From contig CANLXH010000002.1 of the NCBI GenBank assembly GCA_947495075.1, forward strand, positions 248,001 through 312,000: a DNA stretch of 64,000 bases, read 5' to 3'. Origin of the DNA: an uncultured Croceitalea sp. GTDB taxonomy: Bacteria > Bacteroidota > Bacteroidia > Flavobacteriales > Flavobacteriaceae. The translations under genes and the position numbers were made by a program. Positions 52,748-61,169 of this stretch are shown here, in pieces. The notes under the pieces are model-generated. The model was not told the DNA's origin. It worked only from the letters and a program-made list of their open reading frames with translations, and searched no databases. Numbering within the stretch: the stretch's first letter is position 1; every line of letters starts with the position of its first letter.

Positions 52748-53164
52748 GTGAAAAAAATTGTTTTTATTTTTTCTAGCCTTACAGTCGCTTTACTTGTGTT
52801 ATTTCAATTGAGCATGTATTTCTATACAACTGGTGAGCTTTCTATAGAAATTATGATGGCAATTATTGCACTGGTTTTCTTGGGTATTGGTATTTACTTG
52901 AATAAGAAAAGTTTACATAAACTACCCACAACATTAACAAAGGTTAATCTAAAAAAAGTAGATGAACTTGGCATAAGCAAAAGAGAATATGAAGTTTTAA
53001 TTGAGGTTTCAAAAGGTCTATCAAATAAAGAAATAGCAGAAAAACTTTTTGTAACCGAGAGCACCATTAAAACGCATGTTTCAAATGTATTAGTTAAACT
53101 AGACTCAAAAAGGCGCACCCAAGCTATCCAAAAAGCCAAAGAACTTCAGATTTTATCCTCTTAA
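52748..53164 (+). CDS. Small membrane-anchored LuxR-type HTH regulator
   Basis: 138 residues from a GTG start. Two membrane helices (about 4-24 and 33-50) are followed by a LuxR-type HTH (about 72-135): LGISKREYEVLIEVSKGLSNKEIAEKLFVTESTIKTHVSNVLVKLDSKRRTQAI. There is no receiver domain, so it is not a standard response regulator; regulation from the membrane is implied. It heads a short same-strand group (DUF4199, DUF1801, VOC). The preceding 168 bp (52580-52747) is AT-rich with no clear gene. Confidence 0.88.
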   Translation: MKKIVFIFSSLTVALLVLFQLSMYFYTTGELSIEIMMAIIALVFLGIGIYLNKKSLHKLPTTLTKVNLKKVDELGISKREYEVLIEVSKGLSNKEIAEKLFVTESTIKTHVSNVLVKLDSKRRTQAIQKAKELQILSS

Positions 53165-53262
53165 ACTGTATTTCTTACTTAATTCTCAGCCATTTAGTAC
53201 TTTAGTATGAATATCAAATACAAGGTTTGGCTTAGATTAGTCCCAACCTTAAACCAGTAATT

Positions 53263-53709
53263 ATGAAAACTTCAGTCTCTAAATTTAGCACTTACGGAAT
53301 ACTAGTCGGCTTTATTGCTTTTCTTGCTGGACTGTATTTCGACATCACCACAAATGAAATTATTGGTTATGCAACCATTATTGCTTCATTAGTATTTGTC
53401 TATTTTGGTATACGGCATTTTAGAGACACCCAAAACCACGGCAAGCTCAGCTTTAAAAAAGGAATGATAATTGGTTTGCTTATTAGTCTATTTACTGCCA
53501 TAGGAATGGCCATCGCTGATTATATTTATACAGCTATAATTAATCCAGGTTTTTTTGATGAATATGCCAAAATAATGAAAGCCAAAGACCCCACTGTTGA
53601 AATTATGGAATTTACAAGTGGACAGGCAGCACTATTTATGCTAATAATCGTTTTTATTATTGGACTGATAATAACATTAATTTCATCACTTATTTTACAA
53701 CGCAAATAA
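53263..53709 (+). CDS. DUF4199 family membrane protein
   Basis: 148 residues with four membrane helices (about 8-26, 32-50, 66-90, 122-144). The family pattern is visible in YGILVGFIAFLAGL, FGIRHFRDTQNHGKLSFKKGMIIGLLISL and a soluble loop with FFDEYAKIMKAKDP. The family is widespread in Bacteroidota and its function is unknown. It lies 98 bp after the LuxR-type regulator gene and 7 bp before the DUF1801 gene. Confidence 0.85.
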   Translation: MKTSVSKFSTYGILVGFIAFLAGLYFDITTNEIIGYATIIASLVFVYFGIRHFRDTQNHGKLSFKKGMIIGLLISLFTAIGMAIADYIYTAIINPGFFDEYAKIMKAKDPTVEIMEFTSGQAALFMLIIVFIIGLIITLISSLILQRK

Positions 53710-53716
53710 ATACGTT

Positions 53717-54175
53717 ATGACTATAGACGCCAAAACAGTTGATGAATACATTTCTAAACTACCCAAAGAACGAGTCGCTGCAGTTTCTAAATTGCGAGAA
53801 ACAGTAAAAAATAATCTTCCAAAAGGTTTTGAAGAATGTATTAACTATAAAATGATTGGTTACGTAGTACCCCATTCTATTTACCCAAATGGGTATCATT
53901 GTGATACTAAACTTCCACTACCCTTTATAAATATTGCCTCTCAGAAAAATTTTATTGCCCTATACCATTCTGGTATTTATGCAGACACAAAATTACTGGA
54001 CTGGTTTGTAAAAGAATATCCTAAACATGTTAAAACCAAATTAGATATGGGTAAAAGCTGTATTAGGTTTAAAAAAATGGAAACCATTCCTTACAATTTG
54101 ATTAGTGAACTTTGTCAAAAGATGACAACCCAAGATTGGGTTAAAATCTATGAAAAAAACATTGGTAGAAAATAA
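53717..54175 (+). CDS. DUF1801 domain protein
   Basis: 152 residues. The DUF1801 pattern is clear: VDEYISKLPKERVAAVSKLRETVKNNLPKGFEECINYKMIGYVVPHSIYPNGYHCD, then NFIALYHSGIY and DMGKSCIRFKKMETIP. The fold is frataxin-like/YdhG; the function is not established. It is tightly spaced between the DUF4199 and VOC genes. Confidence 0.88.
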   Translation: MTIDAKTVDEYISKLPKERVAAVSKLRETVKNNLPKGFEECINYKMIGYVVPHSIYPNGYHCDTKLPLPFINIASQKNFIALYHSGIYADTKLLDWFVKEYPKHVKTKLDMGKSCIRFKKMETIPYNLISELCQKMTTQDWVKIYEKNIGRK

Positions 54176-54181
54176 AAAAAG

Positions 54182-54568
54182 ATGAAAAATAGAGTAACTG
54201 GTCTAGGTGGTTTTTTCTTTAAAACTAAAGACCCTAATAAAATAAAAGATTGGTATAAAAACCATTTAGGGTTAAACACGGACCAATACGGCTGTACTTT
54301 CTGGTGGAAGGATAAGGATGGTAATGATTGCTCTACTCAATGGAGTCCTATGAACGAGGATACCAAATATTTTAAACCAAGTGAAAAACAATTTATGATG
54401 AACTTTAGGGTGGAGAATTTAAGAGAGCTTCTAATTCAATTGGAAAAAGAAGGGGTTACAATTGTGGGGGAAGTAGAAGAATATGAGTATGGAAAATTTG
54501 GTTGGATTCTAGATCCGGAAGGAAACAAACTAGAACTTTGGGAGCCTGTTGATAAAGCTTTTTTATAA
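54182..54568 (+). CDS. VOC (glyoxalase/bleomycin resistance) family protein
   Basis: 128 residues. Two beta-alpha-beta-beta-beta units are visible: GLGGFFFKTKDPNKIKDWYKNHLGL and MMNFRVENLRELLIQLEKEGVTI. The C-terminal LDPEGNKLELWEP carries the metal-ligand Glu. It is cytoplasmic. It may be a dioxygenase, isomerase or resistance protein; the substrate is unknown. It is 6 bp after the DUF1801 stop. Confidence 0.9.
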   Translation: MKNRVTGLGGFFFKTKDPNKIKDWYKNHLGLNTDQYGCTFWWKDKDGNDCSTQWSPMNEDTKYFKPSEKQFMMNFRVENLRELLIQLEKEGVTIVGEVEEYEYGKFGWILDPEGNKLELWEPVDKAFL

Positions 54569-54621
54569 CTATAAAAATATTTGCTACTTTTAAAACTCAT
54601 TTAACCAACAAATTAAAAATC

Positions 54622-55002
54622 ATGTCAGAAGAAAACAAAGATTTAGGAGATAAGGCTGAAGAGGCTGCAAATGATTTTGCCGATGGAGCAAAAAAGACTG
54701 CAAATGAATTTTCAGAAGGTTTAAAAAATGCTGGAGGAGAGAATAAGAAAATTTTGGTTGGAGTATTAGCTATTATTTTAGGTTCTTTAGGAGTTCATAA
54801 ATTCCTGTTAGGCTATAATAAAGAAGGCTTTATTCTACTTGGAGCATCTGTAATATCTTATGCCCTTGTTTGTTTAATAATCGGAGCTTTTTTAATATAT
54901 ATTCCAATGCTTATTGGTCTAATTGAAGGAATCATTTATCTAACTAAATCAGATGAAGAATTCTATAACACATACCAAGTAGGTAAAAAGCCTTGGTTCT
55001 AA
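54622..55002 (+). CDS. TM2-domain protein with amphipathic N-terminus
   Basis: 126 residues. The N-terminal 45 are charged and Ala-rich (EAANDFADGAKKTANEFSEGLKN), probably an amphipathic helix. The C-terminal TM2 domain has two membrane helices and the pattern ILGSLGVHKFLLGYNKEGFILLG ... IGLIEGIIYLTKSDEEF. Function unknown. A strong terminator follows. Confidence 0.88.
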   Translation: MSEENKDLGDKAEEAANDFADGAKKTANEFSEGLKNAGGENKKILVGVLAIILGSLGVHKFLLGYNKEGFILLGASVISYALVCLIIGAFLIYIPMLIGLIEGIIYLTKSDEEFYNTYQVGKKPWF

Positions 55003-55008
55003 GAATAT

Positions 55009-55036
55009 AGCCAGAGAATTTCACTCTGGCTTTTTT
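55009..55036 (+). terminator. Rho-independent terminator after the TM2-domain gene
   Basis: AGCCAGAG pairs with CTCTGGCT around a 7-nt loop, followed by a run of T, starting 7 bp after the stop codon. Confidence 0.85.
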
Positions 55037-55055
55037 ATTTCAATTTATCATCGTA

Positions 55056-55067
55056 ATATTGCAATAT
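55056..55067 (+). promoter_or_regulatory. Putative ArsR operator
   Basis: ATATTGCAATAT is a perfect 12-bp palindrome ending 11 bp before the arsR-type start codon, within an AT-rich promoter region. It is a likely autorepression site. Confidence 0.5.
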
Positions 55068-55078
55068 ATAAATATGTA

Positions 55079-55402
55079 ATGGGAATTACCAAAACTCAAA
55101 TATTTAATCAAAATCAAAATCAAATGGCTAAAACCTTTAAGGTCTTGGCTAATCCTGCTCGCATAGCCATTCTAGAATACATAAGCAAGCAAGAAGCCTG
55201 TATTTGCAATGATATTGTGGATGAAATTGGCTTGGCACAACCCACTATATCTCAGCACTTAAAAGAACTAAAGAGTATTGATTTGATACGTGGCGAAATT
55301 GAAGGTAAAAAGATTTGCTACTGTATAAATCTTGATACCTGGGTTACTATTCAGAAAACTTTGAATAATTTTTTTAATACAACAAAGCGTAATTGCTGCT
55401 AA
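55079..55402 (+). CDS. arsR: ArsR-family metalloregulator
   Basis: 107 residues with a winged-helix domain (LANPARIAILEYISKQEACICNDIVDEIGLAQPTISQHLKELKSIDLIRGE). The CIC pair falls in the alpha-3 helix region where arsenic- and metal-sensing ArsR proteins carry their thiol ligands, and a second pair (NCC) ends the protein. It is a likely arsenite/antimonite-responsive repressor. It heads a tight four-gene operon with a DUF6428-like gene, a GNAT gene and an ArsC-like gene. Confidence 0.88.
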   Translation: MGITKTQIFNQNQNQMAKTFKVLANPARIAILEYISKQEACICNDIVDEIGLAQPTISQHLKELKSIDLIRGEIEGKKICYCINLDTWVTIQKTLNNFFNTTKRNCC

Positions 55403-55413
55403 AACTATTCCCT

Positions 55414-55899
55414 ATGAAAACAGCCAAATTTTTAGAATTATTAAATACTCATAAAAATAAGTCCCTCCTTTTTGAATATCGACCAGGAAATTTTGTTGGT
55501 GCAAATTATCATATTACTGAGGTTAAAAACACTATTATAGATAGTATTGACTGTGGAGCAGGAGTTGATTTTTGGAAAGAAACCGTTATCCAATTATGGG
55601 AAAGCCCTGAAGAAAAAGACAAAACAGAATTCATGTCTTCTTTTAAGGCTCTAGGCATCTTAAATAAAGTTGATACAATAAAGCCCATGGTAAAAGATGC
55701 AGAGGTAAAATTCGAATATAGTAATCCAAACTTTCATACCGCTCAATTGTTTGTCAATAATTATACTTGGAATGATGAAAAAATAATTTTTAAACTCTCC
55801 GTTAAAAAAACAGATTGTAAAGCTAAAGAAACCTGTGGAGTAGCAGTTGAAACAGAAATTTCATCTGAATCTTGTACTCCAGGTAACGGTTGTTGTTAA
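55414..55899 (+). CDS. DUF6428-like protein with Cys-rich C-terminus
   Basis: 161 residues from the ATG giving MKTAKFLELLNTHKN; the frame extends 7 codons upstream to a weaker start that overlaps arsR. The N-terminal alpha/beta part includes LLFEYRPGNFVGANYHITEVKNTIIDSIDCGAG. The last 30 residues hold six cysteines (DCKAKETC ... ESCTPGNGCC). The family commonly follows arsR in flavobacteria. A role in binding or delivering arsenic or another soft metal is inferred from context and thiols only. Confidence 0.7.
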   Translation: MKTAKFLELLNTHKNKSLLFEYRPGNFVGANYHITEVKNTIIDSIDCGAGVDFWKETVIQLWESPEEKDKTEFMSSFKALGILNKVDTIKPMVKDAEVKFEYSNPNFHTAQLFVNNYTWNDEKIIFKLSVKKTDCKAKETCGVAVETEISSESCTPGNGCC

Positions 55900-55909
55900 C
55901 TAAAAAGTT

Positions 55910-56401
55910 ATGCATCTTAGAAAAATGACACAAGCAGATTGGCCTCAAGTTTCCAAAATATATGCTGAGGGTATTTCTACAGGTTTTGCTACTTTTGAAA
56001 CAACTGTACCAGATTTTGAAAGTTGGGATAAAGCACATATTAAAGAATGTCGCTTAGTTGTTGAAGCCAACGGTAAAATTATGGGTTGGGCGGCACTTTC
56101 TCCTGTTTCTAGCAGATGTGTTTATGGAGGTATAGGCGAAGTAAGTGTATACATAAGTACAAAGTCAAGAGGATTAGGTCTTGGTAAAACTTTATTAGAA
56201 AAACTTATTGTAGAGAGCGAAGCCATTGGCTATTGGACTTTGCAATCAGGAATTTTTCCCGAAAACGAGGCTAGCGTTAGACTTCATAAAAAAGTAGGGT
56301 TTCGTTTTATTGGCAGGCGAGAAAAAGTGGGCAAAACTAAAGATGGTGTCTGGAAAGACAATTTATTATTTGAAAAAAGAAGTAAAAATGTTGGTATATA
56401 G
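55910..56401 (+). CDS. GNAT acetyltransferase (phosphinothricin/ArsN-like)
   Basis: 163 residues. The GNAT fold is recognisable from MTQADWPQVSKIYAEGISTGFATFETTVPDFE, the acetyl-CoA loop STKSRGLGLGKTLLEKL, and the C-terminal NEASVRLHKKVGFRFIGRREKVGK. This is the PAT-like subfamily, which includes ArsN1-type enzymes that detoxify arsenical herbicides or antibiotics. The operon position between an ArsR-controlled gene and arsC favours an arsenic-related role, but the substrate is unproven. Confidence 0.85.
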   Translation: MHLRKMTQADWPQVSKIYAEGISTGFATFETTVPDFESWDKAHIKECRLVVEANGKIMGWAALSPVSSRCVYGGIGEVSVYISTKSRGLGLGKTLLEKLIVESEAIGYWTLQSGIFPENEASVRLHKKVGFRFIGRREKVGKTKDGVWKDNLLFEKRSKNVGI

Positions 56402-56407
56402 ACGACT

Positions 56408-57043
56408 ATGAAAGTAAAAAAACAACCACTTTTCCCAAAAATTGAAGCAACGTTGCAGTTCATAAATAAAACTAAAATTTCTACAAAAAGACAGGAAGTT
56501 CTACAACCACTAATTAATTACCTAAGAGAAAAAACTGATGCAGGGAAACAGATAAACCTAAACTTTATATGTACGCATAATTCACGTAGAAGTCATTTAT
56601 CTCAAATATGGGCACAGACCATAGCTCATTATATAGGATTAAAAAATATTTATTGTTACTCAGGTGGTACAGAAGCAACCGCATTGTATCCAATGGTAGT
56701 TAAAATACTTAAAAATTCAGGATTTGAAATAATAAAAATTACTGAAACAGAGAATCCAGTGTATGCTGTAAAATTTTCAGATACTGTTCATCCTGTAGTT
56801 TGTTTCTCAAAAACTTATGATGCTAGCTTTAATCCAAAGTCTGGTTTTGGAGCTATAATGACATGCAATTCCGCTAATGAAGCATGCCCAATAGTAAAGG
56901 GAGCTGAAAGCCGTTTTCCAATTACCTATGAAGACCCTAAAGTTTTTGATAGAACTCCTTTACAAGCTGAAAAATATCACGAACGAAGTATTCAAATAGC
57001 AACTGAATTGTTATATGTTTTTAAAACAGCAAAAGAAGCTTAG
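56408..57043 (+). CDS. ArsC-like low-molecular-weight phosphatase family protein
   Basis: 211 residues. The N-terminal extension (about 1-50) precedes the P-loop FICTHNSRRSHLSQIWAQ, which fits CX5R(S) of arsenate reductases and low-molecular-weight tyrosine phosphatases. Further cysteines occur in HPVVCFSKT, MTCNSANEACP. The family Asp is probably in ITYEDPKVFDRTP. It is longer than standard ArsC (about 140). Reduction of arsenate to arsenite is the likely role. The stop codon overlaps the convergent gene by 4 bp. Confidence 0.85.
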   Translation: MKVKKQPLFPKIEATLQFINKTKISTKRQEVLQPLINYLREKTDAGKQINLNFICTHNSRRSHLSQIWAQTIAHYIGLKNIYCYSGGTEATALYPMVVKILKNSGFEIIKITETENPVYAVKFSDTVHPVVCFSKTYDASFNPKSGFGAIMTCNSANEACPIVKGAESRFPITYEDPKVFDRTPLQAEKYHERSIQIATELLYVFKTAKEA

Positions 57044-58041
57044 TTAATCTTATAGTCCAAAGGAAGTAAATTAGCCGCTCTTAGTCTTCCTATTTTTCCA
57101 CCAAAAGAGATATTTCTGCTTGGTAAATGATTACCATAATCATCTATATAATATGGATTTTCAGTTACTAGAATAAAAGATTGTTCATTTTTAAAAGTAA
57201 TAGATAGTTTTTCAGCCCTTTGAATGATTTGGGTCAGTTCTCCTATTTCAATAACACTAAACACTTCTTTAGGATTCACTTGAAACCCCTTTTTGAAGAT
57301 AAAAAAACCTTCAGTGGATAAATTTTGACTCGCTAGAGATCTCATAAAATGAATCCCCGAACCAAAGTAACCGCTCTCTCTATTTTTCAAATACTTTTTC
57401 TTTGGTTTAGTATTATTTATATCCTTAAAGAATAATGTTCCCGCCATATAGGTGGCTTTAGTAACAGGAGGTTCATCAGCAATTTGATTATAAAAATCAG
57501 CTTCAAAATCAATTAAATTATATGTTACGCGATACCCTAAATATTGATTGTCTATTAGAATTGGCTTTTTAGCATAAGCGTACAATCTATTTTCAGTTGC
57601 ATTATAATAGAGTCTTATATCTTCTTCATTTAAGATTTTGCATTTAAAGCTTGCATTTGTTGATCCTAAAAATTCTTTTCTAAAAACTCTTAACTTCTTA
57701 CGGCGACTCCACGTATCTGGTAATAGAACTACTTCATCCAACTCCAAAGGTTTCTCATTTAAGAAAATAGTGCCTAAATCATTTTTCTTAATGTCTGATA
57801 AAATAACTGTTTCATACCCTAAAAAATTAAAAATTAGGTTCCCTGCCATTCTACCTGAAGTGGTCAATTGAAAATAACCTTTGTCATCTGTAATAGTGCC
57901 TATAGTAGAACCATCATAGAAAATAGAAACCCCTAAAAGCGGTTCTTTACTATTATTATCATATACATATCCAGAAACTGTAAACTGAGAAAAAATAGAT
58001 GAAGAAAATAAAATTACTAGAAATTGAAAAAGACATTTCAT
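57040..58041 (-). CDS. Exported protein with carboxypeptidase regulatory-like (CarboxypepD_reg) domain
   Basis: 333 residues with a signal peptide (about 1-19). An N-terminal beta-sandwich domain (about 20-105) shows the pattern FTVSGYVYDNNSKEPLLGVSIFYDGSTIGTITDDKGYFQL, familiar from TonB-dependent receptors. The remaining ~220 residues (LRVFRKEFLGSTNASFKCKILN onward) match the usual partner region of such proteins in Bacteroidota. It is probably periplasmic or surface-attached, function unknown. It lies 14 bp downstream of the acyltransferase gene on the same strand. Confidence 0.85.
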   Translation of the reverse strand: MKCLFQFLVILFSSSIFSQFTVSGYVYDNNSKEPLLGVSIFYDGSTIGTITDDKGYFQLTTSGRMAGNLIFNFLGYETVILSDIKKNDLGTIFLNEKPLELDEVVLLPDTWSRRKKLRVFRKEFLGSTNASFKCKILNEEDIRLYYNATENRLYAYAKKPILIDNQYLGYRVTYNLIDFEADFYNQIADEPPVTKATYMAGTLFFKDINNTKPKKKYLKNRESGYFGSGIHFMRSLASQNLSTEGFFIFKKGFQVNPKEVFSVIEIGELTQIIQRAEKLSITFKNEQSFILVTENPYYIDDYGNHLPSRNISFGGKIGRLRAANLLPLDYKIN

Positions 58042-58055
58042 TAATAACCTATGGT

Positions 58056-59855
58056 TTATAATAATTGATCCTTTCGTTCCAATTCAGCTTGGAACTCTTC
58101 CATCACAGGTTTCACTGTACTTTCCGGCAGGTCTGCTATTTTAATATACATTAATCCATCAACAGAATTATTAAAAAGAGGATCAACATTAAAAGCTACC
58201 ATTCTTGCGTTCTGCTTAATATATTTTTTTATTAAAACCGGTAAACGCAAACTTCCTGGCTCTACTTCTTCAATTAATTTGTCGAACTTATTTAAATCTG
58301 CTTGGGTTTCATCAAATATAAATTCCTTATCAGCATCCTTTAATTTTACTTTAAACTCTTTCTTTGGATGTACGTATTGGGCCACATAGGGGTCCCAATA
58401 ATTAGACTTCATAAACTCAATCATCAAAGACTTAGAAAAATTAGAAAACTGGTTGCTAATACTTACTCCGCCTATTAAATATTTATGCTCTGGAAATCTT
58501 AAAGTGGTATGTACAATACCTTTCCACAGTAAAAACAGTGGCATAGGTTTTTGTTGGTATTCTTTGGTAATATATGCACGTCCCATCTCAATAGATTTAG
58601 ACATCATACCATAAAGTTCGGGTTCAAAACGAAATAAGTCTTGTAGATAAAAACCATCAATCCCATAGATTTTAAAAATCTGAGAACCAAGCCCCATTCT
58701 ATAGGCGCCAACAATGGCTTTGTCTTTATCATCCCAAAGAAAAAGATGATGATAGTAAGAATCAAACTTATCTAAATCAATCGCATTATTGGTACCCTCA
58801 CCTATCGCTCTAAAAGTAACCTCACGTTGTCTCCCTATTTCCTTTAAAATAAAAGGCATATCCTGTTCTTGAGCCAAGAAAACCTCATAATTTTTACTTT
58901 GTAATAAACGGCAATCTTTTTCGCGTAACTTTTCAATTTCGCCTTCAATAACTTCAGTACGAACAGCAGTTACAATCTTTTTAGGTTGCTTTGGTATTTT
59001 AAGCGTTGTAGGTACTTTATCTATTAAGCGTTCTTTTTCAAAAACATTAGCTAATAAATAGGTCTTCTTACGAAGTAATTCTGTAAAACCTTCTAAAGTA
59101 TCTTCTTCTTTTTGTGCCTTTATAGAAATGGGTTGTCCAATACGAACTTTAATAGGTCTACGTTTTTGAGTTGTAACCTCGGATGGTAATTTGGCAGTTC
59201 TAAAAACATCATTAATCTTAGATAATCTATAAAACAAGCGACTATTTTTTGCATGAAAATAGATTGGCACCACTGGCACCTCAGCTTTACGGATAAGTTT
59301 AATCGCAGCTTCTTCCCAAGGTTTATCTACAACTAATTTACCATCACGATAAGTAGACACTTCACCTGCAGGAAAAATACCAAGTGGATGTCCTTCACGA
59401 ATATGCTTTATCGCATTTTTAAAACCCATAACACTACTTTTGACATCTTTATGGTTTTCAAAAGGATTGACTGGAAGAATAAATTGCTTCATTGGCTCTA
59501 TCCGGTTCAACAAAAAATTGGCTATAATTTTAAAATCTGAACGTTGCTCCAATATTAGTTTTAGCAAAAGAACTCCATCAATACCACCAAGTGGATGGTT
59601 AGAGATAGTGATAAAAGATCCATTCTTAGGTAACCGCTTAAAATCTTCTTCTGGTATTTCAAAGTCTATCTCATAATGCTTAAGAATAGCATCTAAAAAT
59701 TGAGTTCCTTCTAAATCTTTATTGTTATCGTAAAACCTATTTATTGAAGTAATTTTGGTCGCTGTCATTAATATCCAGCCCACAAAAGTTCCAAAAACAC
59801 CATACTTATCTAAGTTTATAGCTTTTGCAACTTCTTTCGCAGATACCAACCCCAT
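58056..59855 (-). CDS. OlsF-like bifunctional acyltransferase (PlsC plus N-acyltransferase domains)
   Basis: 599 residues. The N-terminal lysophospholipid acyltransferase domain (about 60-270) has SNHPLGGIDG as the catalytic His/Asp motif and FPAGEVSTYRDGK. The C-terminal half (about 310-560) resembles GNAT-type OlsB/hemolysin-like N-acyltransferases (YRMGLGSQIFKIYGIDGFYLQDLFRF, EMGRAYITKEYQQKPMPLFLLWKGI). This order matches OlsF-type enzymes that make ornithine or related amino-acid lipids in Bacteroidota: N-acylation first, O-acylation second. The exact amino acid is not decided by sequence. Confidence 0.85.
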   Translation of the reverse strand: MGLVSAKEVAKAINLDKYGVFGTFVGWILMTATKITSINRFYDNNKDLEGTQFLDAILKHYEIDFEIPEEDFKRLPKNGSFITISNHPLGGIDGVLLLKLILEQRSDFKIIANFLLNRIEPMKQFILPVNPFENHKDVKSSVMGFKNAIKHIREGHPLGIFPAGEVSTYRDGKLVVDKPWEEAAIKLIRKAEVPVVPIYFHAKNSRLFYRLSKINDVFRTAKLPSEVTTQKRRPIKVRIGQPISIKAQKEEDTLEGFTELLRKKTYLLANVFEKERLIDKVPTTLKIPKQPKKIVTAVRTEVIEGEIEKLREKDCRLLQSKNYEVFLAQEQDMPFILKEIGRQREVTFRAIGEGTNNAIDLDKFDSYYHHLFLWDDKDKAIVGAYRMGLGSQIFKIYGIDGFYLQDLFRFEPELYGMMSKSIEMGRAYITKEYQQKPMPLFLLWKGIVHTTLRFPEHKYLIGGVSISNQFSNFSKSLMIEFMKSNYWDPYVAQYVHPKKEFKVKLKDADKEFIFDETQADLNKFDKLIEEVEPGSLRLPVLIKKYIKQNARMVAFNVDPLFNNSVDGLMYIKIADLPESTVKPVMEEFQAELERKDQLL

Positions 59856-59918
59856 AAATACAAAATTTTGGTAATGGTAAATATAGTCAAATACAAGGAC
59901 TGAAGTATTATTGTATTT

Positions 59919-61169
59919 CTATTTTACTACCAATTGAATGGTTTCCTTACCTCGTTGTTCTACCAAAACACTATATCCATTAAGGATTTTTTCTACGGAA
60001 TTCTCATCAAAATGGCGTATGGTGTATAAGGAAACAGCTTCATGATGTGTAACTTTAAATTTTTGTTCTAAAACTGGAAGTATTTCTTTTAACCCACCAA
60101 ACTTATTATCCAAACAAACAGAAAAACTAATTGCAGAATTTTGAATAAGATCTACCTTAAGTTTATAATCGTGAAAAAGTTTAAAAATCTCACTCATATT
60201 TTCTTCTACGATAAAAGAAAAGTCCAAAGAAGATAATTTTAATAAAACTTGATTTTTCTTTACGATAAAACAAGGTGTTTCTGGTGAAATCTTAGTGCCT
60301 TTACCTACGGTAGTCCCTTGTTCTTTTGGATTTAAAAAAGACTTAACATGCAAAGGTATTTCTCTGCCCTGTAGTGGTTGTAGTGTCTTAGGATGTATTA
60401 CGGAAGCTCCATAAAAAGCAAGTTCTATTGCCTCTCTATAAGATATTTTATGAAGTAATTTTGTTTCATTAAAATGGCGGGGATCAGCATTTAAGACACC
60501 TGGTACGTCTTTCCAAATAGTGACCGATTCTGCTTTTAAACAATAGGCCAAAATAGCAGCAGTATAATCCGAACCTTCACGACCCAAAGTAGTGGTGAAA
60601 TTATTTTCGTCACTACCTAAAAAACCTTGGGTTATATTTAATTTGTTCTTATTTACCGTAGAAGTAACTTCTTTTTGGGTTCGCTCCCAGTTTACCTGAG
60701 CATCACGGTAACTATTATCAGTCTTTATCAAATCTCTTACATCTAACCAATGATTATTTAAGCCCACCTCATCTAAATAAGCACTTACAATTGTTGTAGA
60801 AAGCAATTCACCATAACCCACCACTTGATCATACACAAAGGCATACTTGGGCGATTTGTTCCACATTAAAAAGCCCTTAAATTCTTCAATAAGCGCATTT
60901 ACTCGATTATGAATTTCATGATTCTTAGCTTCGAATAGTTCGTTAATTATTGTTTTATGAGTATCTACAACTTCTTGAATAACAAGATCTAATTGATTTT
61001 TATCAGTAAAATAACTATCCACTATCTTCTCCATAGCATTAGTGGTTTTCCCCATGGCCGAAATCACCAATAAAGTGTCTTGATGTCCTACTTCTTTTAA
61101 TACATTAACCACATTCTTTACACCATTTGCATCTTTAACTGATGCTCCACCAAACTTAAAAATCTTCAT
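59919..61169 (-). CDS. Aspartate kinase
   Basis: 416 residues. It phosphorylates aspartate in the first step of Lys/Thr/Met synthesis. Motifs: MKIFKFGGASVKDANGV (catalytic Lys), GFLGSDENNFTTTLGREGSDYTAAILAYCL, KDVPGVLNADPR, and FYGASVIHPKTLQPLQGREIPLHV. C-terminal ACT repeats (about 305-416) would give allosteric control. It is a monofunctional enzyme: no homoserine dehydrogenase domain. The GNAT gene upstream overlaps by 4 bp. Confidence 0.95.
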   Translation of the reverse strand: MKIFKFGGASVKDANGVKNVVNVLKEVGHQDTLLVISAMGKTTNAMEKIVDSYFTDKNQLDLVIQEVVDTHKTIINELFEAKNHEIHNRVNALIEEFKGFLMWNKSPKYAFVYDQVVGYGELLSTTIVSAYLDEVGLNNHWLDVRDLIKTDNSYRDAQVNWERTQKEVTSTVNKNKLNITQGFLGSDENNFTTTLGREGSDYTAAILAYCLKAESVTIWKDVPGVLNADPRHFNETKLLHKISYREAIELAFYGASVIHPKTLQPLQGREIPLHVKSFLNPKEQGTTVGKGTKISPETPCFIVKKNQVLLKLSSLDFSFIVEENMSEIFKLFHDYKLKVDLIQNSAISFSVCLDNKFGGLKEILPVLEQKFKVTHHEAVSLYTIRHFDENSVEKILNGYSVLVEQRGKETIQLVVK

